Origin: Cervus elaphus
Lineage: Eukaryota; Chordata; Mammalia; Artiodactyla; Cervidae
Direction: 5' to 3'
Assembly: GCF_910594005.1 (NCBI RefSeq)
Contig: NC_057815.1
Location: forward strand, 66,788,052-66,852,051
Length of the DNA: 64,000 nucleotides
In this document: positions 53,000 through 63,445 of the stretch, piece after piece
Layout of the letters: each line of letters begins with the position of its first letter
How positions within the stretch are numbered: position 1 is the first letter of the stretch
The notes under the pieces: model-generated
Seen by the model: only the letters and a program-made list of their open reading frames with translations
What the model was told of the DNA's origin: nothing
The model's database searches: none
Position numbers and translations under genes: made by a program

Positions 53000-53990
53000 A
53001 ATACTTAGACTCTAGGTTCCCAGGCAACCAAACTGGGACAACTGCCATTACCCCTACAAATCACTTGACCTCTGCTACTTCACTTTCTCTTGATTCTTCT
53101 TGCACCTCACTGGCTACTCCTTTGATCTTCTCAAACACCAAACCCCCACCAGTGTCAGCATGTCCAGGGCTCAGATGTCAGATTTCTTTTCTGCTCTCTC
53201 TATACACATTTCTTGGGTGATAACATCTACTCAATGGCTTTACATATACTGATTTCCATTTCTGACCTGAATTTCCCTGAATTCCAGACTTGCATACTCA
53301 ACAGCCTATTCAACATCTCCTTTTGTTTGTCTTACAACCATCTGAAATGTAACATGTCTAACGCCAAATACTTGACCCTTCCTTACAAACCTGCACCTGC
53401 CAGTCTTTCCCATCTCTGTAAATAGCAACTCTAATCTTACAGTTGCTCAAGGCAAAAACCTTCCATTGACTACTTTCTTAACTCAGTGAGGAATACTCCT
53501 TCCCTCCTTGCTGTTCATTTACAAACTAAGCATAACCCCACCTCAAGGATTTAGTGTTTATAATTTTCTCTGCCTAAAGCATTTCTCTCTCAAACTATCA
53601 ATATGACGAGTTTCTTTATTTCATATCTGCTCAAATTTCACTTCACCAAAAATGTCTGGGTCAACCAGTCATATCTTGACTATTAATAGGTCCCTCCCAG
53701 GAACTCCCTAGCAGTCCAGTGGTTAGGACTTGGCACTCTCGCTCCCAGGGACCTAGGTTCAATCCCTGGTTGGGGAACTAAGATCCCACAAGCCATGCAG
53801 CATGGCCAAAAATAAAATAAATTTAAAAATAGATCTCTTCCTTTCAATAACTCCCTTTCCCCATATATTGCCTAATTCTTCACATCTCTGTCCACTAGAT
53901 TGCCATTGAAATCAGGGACTTTATTCACTGCTATATCCCCAGTGCCAAGATCAAATTGTATGTGCTCTATAACCCATAACATAACAATTT
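53000..53990 (+). mobile_element. L2 LINE, long fragment split by a CHR SINE
   Basis: From the inner part ('catttctgacctgaatttcc') through 'tccttccctccttgctgttc', 'gctcaaatttcacttcacca' to, after the SINE, 'tagattgccattgaaatcag' and 'tatccccagtgccaagatca'. It is in register on both sides of the SINE. Confidence 0.72.
53686..53848 (+). mobile_element. CHR-type tRNA-Glu SINE with target duplication
   Basis: 'ggaactccctagcagtccag' then 'ggttcaatccctggttgggg' and 'tcccacaagccatgcagcat' to an A-rich tail. The flanks ataggtccctccc and atagatctcttcc form a 13-base duplication with three transitions. Confidence 0.9.
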
Positions 53991-54285
53991 AACCATTAAT
54001 TATCTTTTAATTAATATCTTATGTCCTTAATCTAGCCTTCCCCTAAAGAGACTACACATTATTTTCAAATGAAAAATCTCTATTCTGGATATCCTCTCTG
54101 AGAACCTTCAATTTAACTACTGATAATGTAGAAGTAACTAAAAAAGGAGAGATTGATAAAATGAAGCCCTATTTTTCTTCCTCTGGGTTCCTCTTATAAT
54201 CAGCTAACAAATCAGCAAGTATTAATAAGCACACCTTTGGGTTCAGACTGTCACCTTATTAAAGAGGGATATAACCTAGCTACAT
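53991..54285. other. Unassigned DNA
   Basis: No family recognised. Confidence 0.35.
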
Positions 54286-55220
54286 AGTAAAACACAGAGA
54301 GATACATAATAATAGTAATAAGATGGACAATAAACACATGAAAAGATAGCATCATTAGCCACCAAGGAAATGCAAATCAAATCACAAGATACCACTCAAT
54401 TCACATTCACCAGAATGACTAAAATAAAAAAGACAAGTGGTGGAGAGGATGTGGAGAAAGTGAAACCCTCATATACTGCTGGGGGAATAAAATGGTACAA
54501 CCACTTGAGAAAACAGTCTGGAGTTCCCCAAAGGGTTAAACATAAACTTATAATATGATCCAGCAATTCCACCCCTAGAATTCCTCTACCTAAGGAAAAT
54601 GAAAACATATAACATGTATCCACACAAAAATTTCAGATACAAATGTTCACAGCAGCATTATTTGCAACAGCTAAAAAGCATTAGCTGGTGAATAGGCAAA
54701 TAAACTGATTAATTTATTAATTTAAATTAAATTAATTTATTTATATTTATATATTTACATAATATTTATATATATTAAGTTTATTAATTTACTGATTTAA
54801 CATTAACTGATGAATAGATAAATATCCATATACTGGAATACTCTGCAATAAAAAGGAATGAAGTATTGATACATGATACAACATGGATGAACCCTGAAAA
54901 CATTACAATGCTTAAATGAATGAAGTCTGGTCATAAAAAGCCAAATATTTTATGATAACATTTATATGGAATATCCAGAATAGGCAAGCCTACTGTAGAA
55001 GACAGATTGGTGGTTGCCTAGGGCTATGGAGATGGGAGAAGCATGGGGTGACTGCTAAAGGGTATATGTTTCTCTGTGGGATAATGAAAATGTTCTAAAA
55101 CTGACTGTGATGATGGCTGCACAATTTCGTGGATAAAAAGGCACTGAGCTGTATGTTTCAAATGGGCGAATTGTATGGCATGTGGATTATAGCTCAATAA
55201 AGCTGATATTAAAAAACTTT
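54286..55220 (+). mobile_element. L1M-type LINE 3' region with AT-rich expansion
   Basis: ORF2 end and 3' UTR: 'ggaaatgcaaatcaaatcac', 'gatccagcaattccacccct', 'attggtggttgcctagggct', 'agctcaataaagctgatatt'. An expanded palindromic AT block (TTAATTTATT units) sits at 54705-54805, with a repeated 'gatgaatagataaa'-like segment on its right. Confidence 0.85.
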
Positions 55221-55394
55221 AAAAATGTAATCTGGGGGTTGTTTCAGATTCCATTTACCAACATTCTTACTATTCACAATCAAATGAACATTTATTGAAA
55301 GCCAGGTAACGCCTTCTTTACTCAACACAACCAAAAAGTCCGTGAGATAAGAGTTGTCACCTCACCCACTTTGCAGTTCATAAAACTTAAATGA
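55221..55394. other. Short unassigned stretch
   Basis: 'ctcacccactttgcagttca' may be a MIR trace. Otherwise nothing is recognised. Confidence 0.3.
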
Positions 55395-55635
55395 ATTAAG
55401 ATCCAATACTTTGGCCATCTGATGTGAAGAGCCAACTCATTGGAAAAGACCCTGATGCTGGAATAGATAGAAAGCAGAAGAAGAAAGGGATGATAGAGGA
55501 TGTGATGGTTGGATGGCATCACCAACTCAAAGGACAAGAGTTTGAGCAAGCTCTGGGAGCTGGTGAAGGACAGGAAAGCCTGGTGTGCTGCAGTCTATGA
55601 GGTCACAAAGAGTCAAACACAATTGAGCAACAATA
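55395..55635 (+). mobile_element. BovB LINE 3' end
   Basis: 'ccaatactttggccatctga', 'ttggaaaagaccctgatgct', 'gatggttggatggcatcacc' and 'cacaattgagcaacaataac' are the last 240 bases of BovB, 5'-truncated. It lies directly upstream of a second, longer BovB in the same orientation. Confidence 0.92.
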
Positions 55636-55639
55636 ACAA

Positions 55640-56445
55640 GATCTAGAGAGAATTATCAACAACCTGAGATATGCAGATGATACCACTTTAATAGCAGAAA
55701 GTGAAGAGGAACTAAAAAGCCTCTTGATGAAGGTGAAAGAGAAAACTGAAAAAGCTGGCTTAAAATTCAACATTCAGAAAATGAAGATCATGGCATCTGG
55801 TCCTATCACTTCATGGCAAATAGATGAAGAAAATGTGGAAACACTGTCAAATTTCATTTTCTTGGGCTCCGAAATCACAGTGGACGGTGACTACAGCCAC
55901 TAAATTAAAAGATGCTTGCTCCTTGGAAGAATAGCTATGACCAACCTAGACAGCATATTAAAAACCAAAAACATCACTTTGCTGACAGAGGTCCATATAG
56001 TCTAAGCTATGGTTCTTCCAGTAGTCATGTATGGATGAGAACTGGACCATAAAGAAGGCTGAGTGCCCAAGAATTGATGCTTTTAAACTGTGGTGTTGGA
56101 AAAGACGCTTGAGAGTCCCTTGGACTACAAGGAGATCAAACCAGTTAACCCTAAAGGAAATCAACTTAATATTCATTGGAAGGACTGGGCTGAAGCTCCA
56201 ATACTTTGGCCACCTGATGAGAAGAGCTGACTCACCGGAAAAGACTCTGATAATGGGAAAGACTGAAAGCAAGAGGAGAAAGGGGCAACAGAGGATGAGA
56301 TGGTTGGATGGCAATACTGATTCAATGGATATGATATTGAGGAAACTCCAGGAGATAGTGAAGGACAGGAAAGCCTGTCGTGTTGCAATCTATGGGGTCA
56401 CAAAGAGTGAGACATGACTTAGCAACTGAACAATAAGATCTAGAG
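55640..56445 (+). mobile_element. BovB LINE, 5'-truncated, YADD preserved
   Basis: Begins just upstream of the reverse transcriptase catalytic box, which reads YADD at 55670-55681, and runs through the C-terminal BovB region to the 3' end at about 56432. Frames are broken; the longest open piece is 128 codons (56031-56417). aagatctagag at its left edge recurs at 56435-56445, a probable target duplication. Confidence 0.9.
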
Positions 56446-56532
56446 TAAATTATCAGAGACAAGAGTTGGTCCTACATTCATGAACACCAAATCTAGGGCT
56501 TTTTCTCACTCTCATTCCCAACTTCTTGATAG

Positions 56533-58531
56533 GAAGTATAATTAAGACCTAGCTGTCAGTTCAGTTTAGTCGCTCAGTTGGGTCCGACCCTTTGCAACCC
56601 CATGCACGCCAGGCTTCCCTGTCCATCACCAACTTCTGGAGCCTACTCAAACTCATGTCCATTGCGTCGGTGATGCCCCCCAACCATCTCATCCTCTGTC
56701 GTCCCCTTCTCCTCCCACCTTCAATCTTTCCCAACATCACAGTCTTTTCAAATGAGTTGGTTCTTCGCATCAAGTGGCCAAAGTATTGGAGTTTCAACTT
56801 CAGCATCAGTCCTTCCAATGAATATTCAAGACTGATTTCCTTTAGGATGGACTGGTTGCATCCGAGAGACTCTCAAGAGTCTTCTCCAACACCACAGTTC
56901 AGAAGCATCAATTCTTCAGTGCTCAGCTTTCTTTATAGTCCAACTCTCACATCCATACATGACTACTGGAAAAACCATAGCTTTGACTAGATGGACCTCT
57001 GTTGGCAAAGTAATGTCTCTGCTTTTTAATATGCTGTCTAGGCGGATCACAGCTTTTCTTCCAAGGAGCAAGTGTCTTTTAATTTCATGACTGCAGTCAC
57101 CATCTGCAGTGATTTTGGAGCCCCCTCCCACCCCAAATAAAGTCTGTCACTGTTTCCATTGTTTCCCCATCTATTTACCATGAAGTGATGGGACCAGATG
57201 CCATGATCTTAGTTTTCTGAATGTTGAGTTTTAAGCCAACTTTTTCACTCTCCTCTTCCACTTTCATCAGGAAGCTCTTTAGTTCTTCTTCACTTTCTGC
57301 TATAAGGGTGGTGCCATCTGCATATCTTAAGTTACTGATATCTTTCCTAGCAATCTTGATTCCAGCTTGTGCTTCATCCAGCCTGGCATTTCACATGATG
57401 TACCCTGCATATTAGTTAAATAAGCAGGGTAACAATAAACAGCCTTGACATACTCCTTCCCCGATTTGGAACCAGTCTGTTGTTCCATGTCTGGTTCTAA
57501 CTGTTGCTTCTTGACCTGCATACAGATTTCTCAGGAGGCAGGTAAGGTAGTCTGGTAGTCCCATCTCTTTAAGAATTTTCCACAATTTGTTGTGATCCAC
57601 ACAGTCAAAGGCATTGGTGTAGTCAATAAGGTGAAAGCAGATGTTTTCCTGGAACTCTCTTGCTTTTTGGATTTTTCTAAATCCAGGTTGAACATCTAGA
57701 AGTTCATGTTTCACATACTGTTGAAGTCTTGCTTGGAGAATTTTGAGCATTACTTTACTAGCGTGTGAGATGAATGCAATTGTGCGGTAGTTTGAACATT
57801 CTTTGGCATTGCCTTTCTTTGGGACTGGAATGCAAACTGATCTTTTCCAGGCCTGTGGCCACTGCTGAGTTTTCCAGATTTGCTGAGATATTGAGTGCAG
57901 CACTTTCACAGCATCATCTTTTAGGGTTTGAAATAGCTCAACTGGGATTTCATCACCTCCACTAGCTTTGTTTGTAGTGATGCTTCCTAAAGCCCATTTG
58001 ACTTTGCATTCCAGGATATCTGGCTCTAGGTGAGTGATCATACCATCATGGTTATCTGGGTCGTGAAGATCTTTTTTGTACAGTTCTTCTGTGTATTCTT
58101 GCCACCTCTTCTTAATATCTTCTGCTTCTGTTACGTCCATACCATTTCTGTCCTTTATTGTGCCCATCTTTGCATGAAAAGTCCCCTTGGTATCTCTAAT
58201 TTTATTGAAGAGGTCTCTAGTCTTTCCCACTCTATTTTTTTCCTCTATTTCTCTGCATTGATCACTGAGGAAGGCTTTCTTATCTCTCCTTGCTATTCTT
58301 TGGAACTCTGCATTCAAATGGGTATATCTCTCCCCTTTTCTCCTTTGTCTTTCGCATCTCATCTTTTCTCAGCTATTTCTAAGGCCTTGTCAGACAACCA
58401 TTTTGCCTTTTTGCATTTCTTTTTCTTGGGGATGGTCTTGATCACTGCCTCCTGTACAATGTCATGAACCTCTGTCCATAGTTCTTCAGGTACTCTACCA
58501 GATCTAACTGAAGTATAATTAAGACCTAGCT
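56533..58531 (-). mobile_element. BovB LINE, 5'-truncated, with 22-base target duplication
   Basis: The insertion is 56555-58509, about 1.95 kb of the 3' part of an RTE-type BovB in minus orientation. The flanks carry a perfect 22-base duplication starting gaagtataattaa at 56533-56554 and 58510-58531, which fixes both ends. The 3' terminus is the usual 'tgactgaactgac'-like tail, seen here as 'gtcagttcagtttagtcgct'. It is the most intact LINE of the window, but lacks the endonuclease region. Confidence 0.96.
57412..58362 (-). pseudogene. BovB reverse transcriptase, partial open frame
   Basis: A 316-codon open frame covering the linker and most of the reverse transcriptase. Visible motifs include IPVPKKGN (about residues 176-183), the motif-A equivalent YTNAFDCVDH (about residues 247-256) and GVCQGC (about residues 306-311). 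The frame ends before the catalytic box. In the continuation the box reads YADG (57313-57324) instead of YADD, so the second catalytic Asp is lost. Endonuclease is absent because of 5' truncation. The ATG is internal and not a natural start. Confidence 0.9.
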
Positions 58532-58899
58532 ATAGCACTTAGTCACAAAAGTCATAAATTAATAAGCTAAGGACTAAGAGATCATAAGAAAAGATTTAAA
58601 ATCACCCTTTAACAGAATGATTATCAAAACTGTATATCATAAAATCTAATATCCCTACATTTAACTATTTGGTCAGCAGTGCTGTGCTTCATAAAAAGAG
58701 AGTTGGCTGGATCTGATTTCCAAGGTCACCAATGTGGGGAAAAAGAAAGAGGGAAAGAAAAAAAAAAAAAAGCCCACAGCATCCCCCAGCAAGCCAATGA
58801 AAAGTAATTAGCACTTGGAAAGGATTTGCATCTGACCTTGGTGATTCCCAAACAAGACATCTTAATAACACTACTAAAAAGCACTTATTAAAAAGCTAG
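58532..58899. other. Unassigned DNA with an A run
   Basis: A run at 58758-58770. No repeat family or gene recognised. Confidence 0.35.
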
Positions 58900-59040
58900 C
58901 TGTAACAAGGAAGTTTTTTGGGGTGTTGGAACTATTCAGTACCTTGACTATGGTAGTGGTCACACAAACCTATGATTAAATTATGATACAAAAAGATCAA
59001 ATTTATTAAGATAAAAGTAAAATTTAATAAAAACTGCATA
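58900..59040 (+). mobile_element. L1M-type LINE 3' end
   Basis: 'aactattcagtaccttgact', 'ggtagtggtcacacaaacct' and 'agatcaaatttattaagata' recall an old L1 3' end. Confidence 0.55.
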
Positions 59041-59288
59041 TATATTTTAAAAAATAAGCTTTTATGTATCAAAAGACATTATCAACAGAGTAAAAAAAGG
59101 CAACCTATAAAATGGAAGAAAATATTTGCAAATCATATATTGATAAGGGATTAAAATCCAGAACATATAGATAACTCCTAAAACTCACAACAAGAAAAAC
59201 CCAATTCAAAAATGGGCAAAGAATCTGAAGAGACATTTTTCCAAAAGAGATATACAAGTGGTCAACAAGCACTGAAAAGATTCTCAAT

Positions 59289-59484
59289 ATCACTGATCAT
59301 TCAGTTCAGTTGCTCAGTCATGTCTGACTCTTTCCGACCCCATGAACTGCAGCATGCCAGGCCTCCCTGTCCATCACCAACTCCCAGAGTTCATCCAAAC
59401 CCATGTCCATTGAGTCGGTAATGCCATCCAACCATCCCATCCTCTGTCATCCCCTTCTCCTTCTGCCTTCAATCACTGATCATT
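59289..59484 (-). mobile_element. BovB LINE 3' scrap with target duplication
   Basis: About 170 bases of the BovB 3' end at 59302-59471 ('cagttcagttgctcagtcat' to 'cttctccttctgccttca'). The perfect 13-base duplication atcactgatcatt lies at 59289-59301 and 59472-59484. Confidence 0.94.
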
Positions 59485-59550
59485 AGGGAAAAGCAAATGA
59501 AAACCACAATGAGATACTATCTCACACTCATTAGGATGCCTATTACCAAA

Positions 59551-59577
59551 CACACACACACACACACACACACACAG
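59551..59577. repeat. (CA)n microsatellite
   Basis: About 13 uninterrupted CA units inside an L1. Likely polymorphic. Confidence 0.95.
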
Positions 59578-59872
59578 AGAAAACCACAAGTGTTGGTGAC
59601 ACTGTGGAGAAATTGGAATCCTCATGCACTATTGGTGGGAATATAAAATGGTACTGCTGCTGTGGAAAACACTACAGTGTTTTCTCAAAAAATTAAACAT
59701 AGAATACATATGATCTAGCAGTTCCACTTCTGGGTTTATACTCAAAAAAAACTAAAAGCAGGGTCTCAGAGAGATGTTTATACATTTGTGTTCATAGTGG
59801 CATTATTTATAATAGCTAAAATGTAGAAGGAACTCAAGTATTCATCAATGGTGAAGGGATAAGCAAAATTTG

Positions 59873-59936
59873 GTATGTGTGTGTATGTGTATGTATGTGT
59901 ATATTATACATACATACACATACACACACACACACA
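59873..59936. repeat. Palindromic TG/TA-CA/TA microsatellite
   Basis: A TGTG/TATG run at 59873-59903 is followed by its near-exact reverse complement, a CATA/CACA run at 59906-59936, centred on 'tatattata'. The arms of about 30 bases could pair into a hairpin or cruciform. Confidence 0.9.
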
Positions 59937-60699
59937 ATTATTCAGCCTTAAAAAGAAAGGAAATTCTGACATACGGTACAACATGGATGAACCTTGAGGA
60001 CGTTATGCTAACTGAAAGAAGCCAACCACAAAAAACAAATACTGTATGATTCCACTTACATGAGGTACTTTGAGTAGTCAAAATCACAGAGATAGGAAGC
60101 AGAATGGTGGTTGCCAGGAGTTGGGGGATGGGTCACTGGGGGATAGCTGTTCAATGGGTATAAAGTTTCAGTCTTGCAAGATGAAAAGAGTTCTGGAGAT
60201 GGTTGGTGGGAAGATTGCACAAGAATACCAATGTACTTAGTAACACTGAACTGTACACTTAAAAATGGTTAAGATGATAAATTTTATGACATGTATTTTT
60301 TGCCACAATTTATAAATAAATAAGCTAGCACATGTGGTAATCTTACCTCAAGTAAAACATAATAGTTAATGAGTGCTTACTATAAGTGAGCACATTATTT
60401 CACCTGATCCTGACCATAATCCCAACTATTATGACCTCTCTTTCACAAATGAGAAGGCTAAGACAAGTCAACCCAGTTGCTCAAGATCACATAATTAGGT
60501 TGGTGCAAAAGTAATTGCGGTTTTGCACTGCTGAACTTTGCTGTTTGATACTGGAATTAAATAAATGTGATTATGTTATACATTATTTTAATGAGCATTT
60601 CTTACTTTATGTCTTTTTTGTTGTTGTTGTTGTTTTGCTAATGACGTTACTTGCTGCTCATTTTAGATTTATTTTAGACTAGGGAAATGATGTTAGGAC

Positions 60700-61945
60700 A
60701 AAAAGCAAATTTGAGCAATTATTCAAGTTCAAAATGGGTAGTAAAGCAGTGGAGACAACTTGCAACATCAACAATACACCTGACCCAGGAACTGCTAATG
60801 AACATACAGTGCAGTGGTGGTTCAAGAAGTTTTGCAAAGGAGACGACAGCCTTGAAGATGAGCACAGTGACTGGCCATCACAGTTGACAATGACCAACTG
60901 AGAGGATCGTCGAAGCTGATCCTCTTAGAACTACAAAAGCAGTTGCCCAAGAACTCAATGTCAACCATTCTATAGTTGTTTGACATTGGAAGCAAATTGG
61001 AAAGGTGATAAAGCTCCATAAGTGAGTGCCTCATGAGCTGACTGAAAATTTAAAAAAAAAATTATCATTTTGAAGTGTCTTCTTCTCTTATTCTACACAA
61101 CAACCAACCATTTCTCAATCAGATTGTGATCTGTGATGAAAAGTGAATTTTATATGATACCAGCAATGACCAGCTCAGTGGCCAGCCAAACTTGCCTCAA
61201 AAAATGGTCATAGTCACTGTTTCATGGTCTGCTGCCTGTTTGATCCACTAAAGCTTTCTGAATCCTAGCAAAACCATTACATCTGAGAAGCATGGTCAGC
61301 AAATAACGAGATGCACCAAAAACTGCAATACCTGCGGCCAGCATTGGTCAACAGAAAGGGCCCACTTCTTCTCCATGACAACTCTCAACAGAACGTCGCA
61401 CAGTGCTTCAAAAGAGGGTAGGATGATTTGAGAGAAAAGCACTGAAACATACACATTACTGTACATAAAACATATAGCCAGTGGGAGTTTGATGTATGAC
61501 ACAGGGAACCCAAAGCCAGCATTCTGTGACAACCTAAAGGGGTGGGATAGGGAGGGAGGTAGGAGGGGTTTTCAAGAGGTGGAGGACATATGTATACCTG
61601 TGGCATAGAAGCTATTACAATATTGTAAAGCAATTATTCTCTAACTAAAAATTTTTTTAAGTTATACATCATATTGAAAAAAAAAGTTATACATCACTTT
61701 GGAAAAAACAAAATGTTGAACGAATTGGAGTACAAAGCTTTGCTTCACCGTCATATTCACCTTACCTCTTGCCAACCGACTACCACTTCTTCAAGCACTC
61801 AAAATCTTTTTGCAGGGAAAATGCTTCCACAACCAGCAGAAGGCAGAAAATGCTTTTCAAGAGTTTATCGAATCCCGAGGCATGGATTTTTATGCTACAG
61901 GAATAAACAAACTCATTTCTCATTGGCAAAAATGTGTTGATTATA
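60700..61945 (+). pseudogene. Mariner transposase, decayed
   Basis: The helix-turn-helix region and the SET-like proline linker area are readable only in short pieces (60687-60887). The three catalytic Asp positions are still recognisable: GATGAAAAG followed by a stop at 61134-61145, CATGACAAC (His-Asp-Asn) at 61373-61381, and GACTACCAC (Asp-Tyr-His) at 61778-61786. Several stops, frameshifts and an L1 insertion between the second and third Asp kill it. Confidence 0.85.
61409..61712 (+). mobile_element. Ruminant L1 3' tail inserted in mariner
   Basis: L1 3' UTR text ('gggatagggagggaggtagg', 'caatattgtaaagcaattat') at about 61414-61707. caaaa flanks it on both sides, a short or decayed duplication. 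Its tail contains a 24-base unit (aagttatacatca...) twice, at 61661-61683 and 61684-61706. Confidence 0.85.
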
Positions 61946-62110
61946 ATGGTTCCTAATTTGATTAATAAAGATTTGCTTGAGCCTTGTTATAATGATTTAA
62001 AAATCATGATCCAAAACTGCAATTACATTTGCACCAACCTAATAGTTCCCTGAGACTGAATTCAAACTCAGGCAATCTGACTCCAAAGCCCAGGCCCTTA
62101 ACCACTATAC

Positions 62111-63075
62111 TACAACATAAAATACTATATAAAATATTGCAGCTAGAGGTGACAAAGAAAACTACTCAGGCTAGCCCTGATAATCTAAGCTTTCAATTGA
62201 AGTGACCCACATTAGAAGCAAACAGACTGTACAACCAATATAGAAGCATTGTGGAAATATCAAAATTGTTCTTGTAAAAAAAAAATTAAAACCACATCAT
62301 TAAATGTAATTGGTTCCACAATTACAATAATTCCACACCCAAAAGCAAAATAATGCAGTTCTATATCATCACAGGCAGGAAACACACACATATACACATC
62401 TACTAAGACCCCAGTCTCCAGCATCCCAATTTCAATACTGCCTCCAATACCGTAGACTCAAGTGCCACCATCCTACTTTGGTGGCATTTTGTACTTTTGA
62501 GTAGTTTTCACATTTACTCTGGGCAAGACTGTCCCCTTTAGCCCAAGATTCTGCAGAACAAACATCACACTTTGTATCTCCACCCCACAAACATATGCTA
62601 GAACTTAACTCCATGCCCAATACTAAGCAAATCTCCCTTGTGTCTATTTAAGTTATTTATTCCCTCATATCTCATAGTTTATAGGACTTATGTGCCAGTG
62701 CTGATTTATCTGAAAAGTGGAAACTTTAAAAAAGAAAAGGAAGCACAATAAGCCAAACTTAAGTGCCAATAGCATGAACGGGGGGCTAAGGAGAGCTTGA
62801 GGACAGAAGAGAGGGTACATGGAACTAACCTTCTAATGTTCTGCATAATCAGTACTCACAAGGGAAAACTCCTCAGCCCACGAGGTCCCTTCCCTCCTGT
62901 TGCTTCTGTCAAATAAACCTAATACACCAAATAATAAATATATCTGTTAGCTAAACTTATTACACCCTAGGCCACATCGAATTCTCCATGTTTCTTTGTA
63001 AAAATATCTTAGTTTTTCCAGTAATTTTAATTCGTTCTTTAAACAGAATCCCTGATTAAACAAAGTGACAAGCGA
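62111..63075. other. Unassigned, apparently single-copy DNA
   Basis: About 965 bases without a recognised repeat apart from an A run at 62276-62285. No frame over 62 codons. Confidence 0.4.
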
Positions 63076-63079
63076 TTCA

Positions 63080-63235
63080 CATTTCAACCAAACTTAACTG
63101 AGCACCTACTATGTTTCTGAATTAGATTTTTCCACAGGAGGTTTTTCATTTAATCCTAAAAAAGAATCCTTTGATTTAAGTATTACTGGCTGTCACCTTT
63201 TTTTTTTTGGTAACCACCAATTAAGATGAGAATCA
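63080..63235 (-). mobile_element. MIR-like SINE, weak
   Basis: 'actgagcacctactatgttt' and 'tttttcatttaatcctaaaa' resemble a reverse-strand MIR or L2 end. Poorly preserved. Confidence 0.4.
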
Positions 63236-63289
63236 TGCAGTTAAATTTCAAAAATCTCACAACTAAAAAGAAAAGGGGAAAAAAGTAGA

Positions 63290-63445
63290 GGAGCCAGGAT
63301 TCAAACGCAGACCTTGTATTTCACCTCTCTGAGCCTCAATTTCCTCATTAGCAAAACAGAAATATTATCTATCTTCAAGACTTGACGGAGGAACTATAGG
63401 CAAAGCACTCAGATCAGTGGCTGCTCCTCAATAAATGTTGGGTTT
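63290..63445 (+). mobile_element. MIR SINE
   Basis: 'gccaggattcaaacgcagac', 'ctctgagcctcaatttcctc', 'aggcaaagcactcagatcag' and 'tgctcctcaataaatgttgg' in MIR order. Confidence 0.8.

Larger units (their letters stand above)
59041..60335 (+). mobile_element. L1M-type LINE 3' region split by BovB scrap
   Basis: ORF2 end and 3' UTR in order: 'aaaacccaattcaaaaatgg', 'gagacatttttccaaaagag', 'acaatgagatactatctcac', 'agtgttggtgacactgtgga', 'ggtggttgccaggagttggg' and 'actgtacacttaaaaatggt'. Two CA-type microsatellites have grown within it. Confidence 0.9.
60494..62042 (+). mobile_element. Mariner DNA transposon, both ends present, inactive
   Basis: The inverted termini are at 60494-60525 (attaggttggtgcaaaagta...) and 62011-62042, matching over about 31 bases with a few differences. 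The target dinucleotide TA is present on both sides (60492-60493 and 62043-62044). Removing an L1 tail of about 294 bases leaves about 1.26 kb, the usual mariner length. The terminus resembles the Hsmar1/MADE1-like group known from several mammals. Confidence 0.93.
60340..62110 (-). mobile_element. MIR SINE split by mariner
   Basis: The left half 60360-60493 ('atttcacctgatcctgacca', 'acccagttgctcaagatcac') and right half 62043-62110 ('gagactgaattcaaactcag', 'cccaggcccttaaccactat') are continuous reverse-strand MIR. This gives an exact empty-site reconstruction for the mariner insertion. Confidence 0.85.

Noticed and set aside
60494..62042. MADE1-like microRNA hairpin from the mariner ends
   Set aside because: Short MADE1 copies can fold into microRNA hairpins, but here the two termini are 1.5 kb apart, so no compact hairpin forms.
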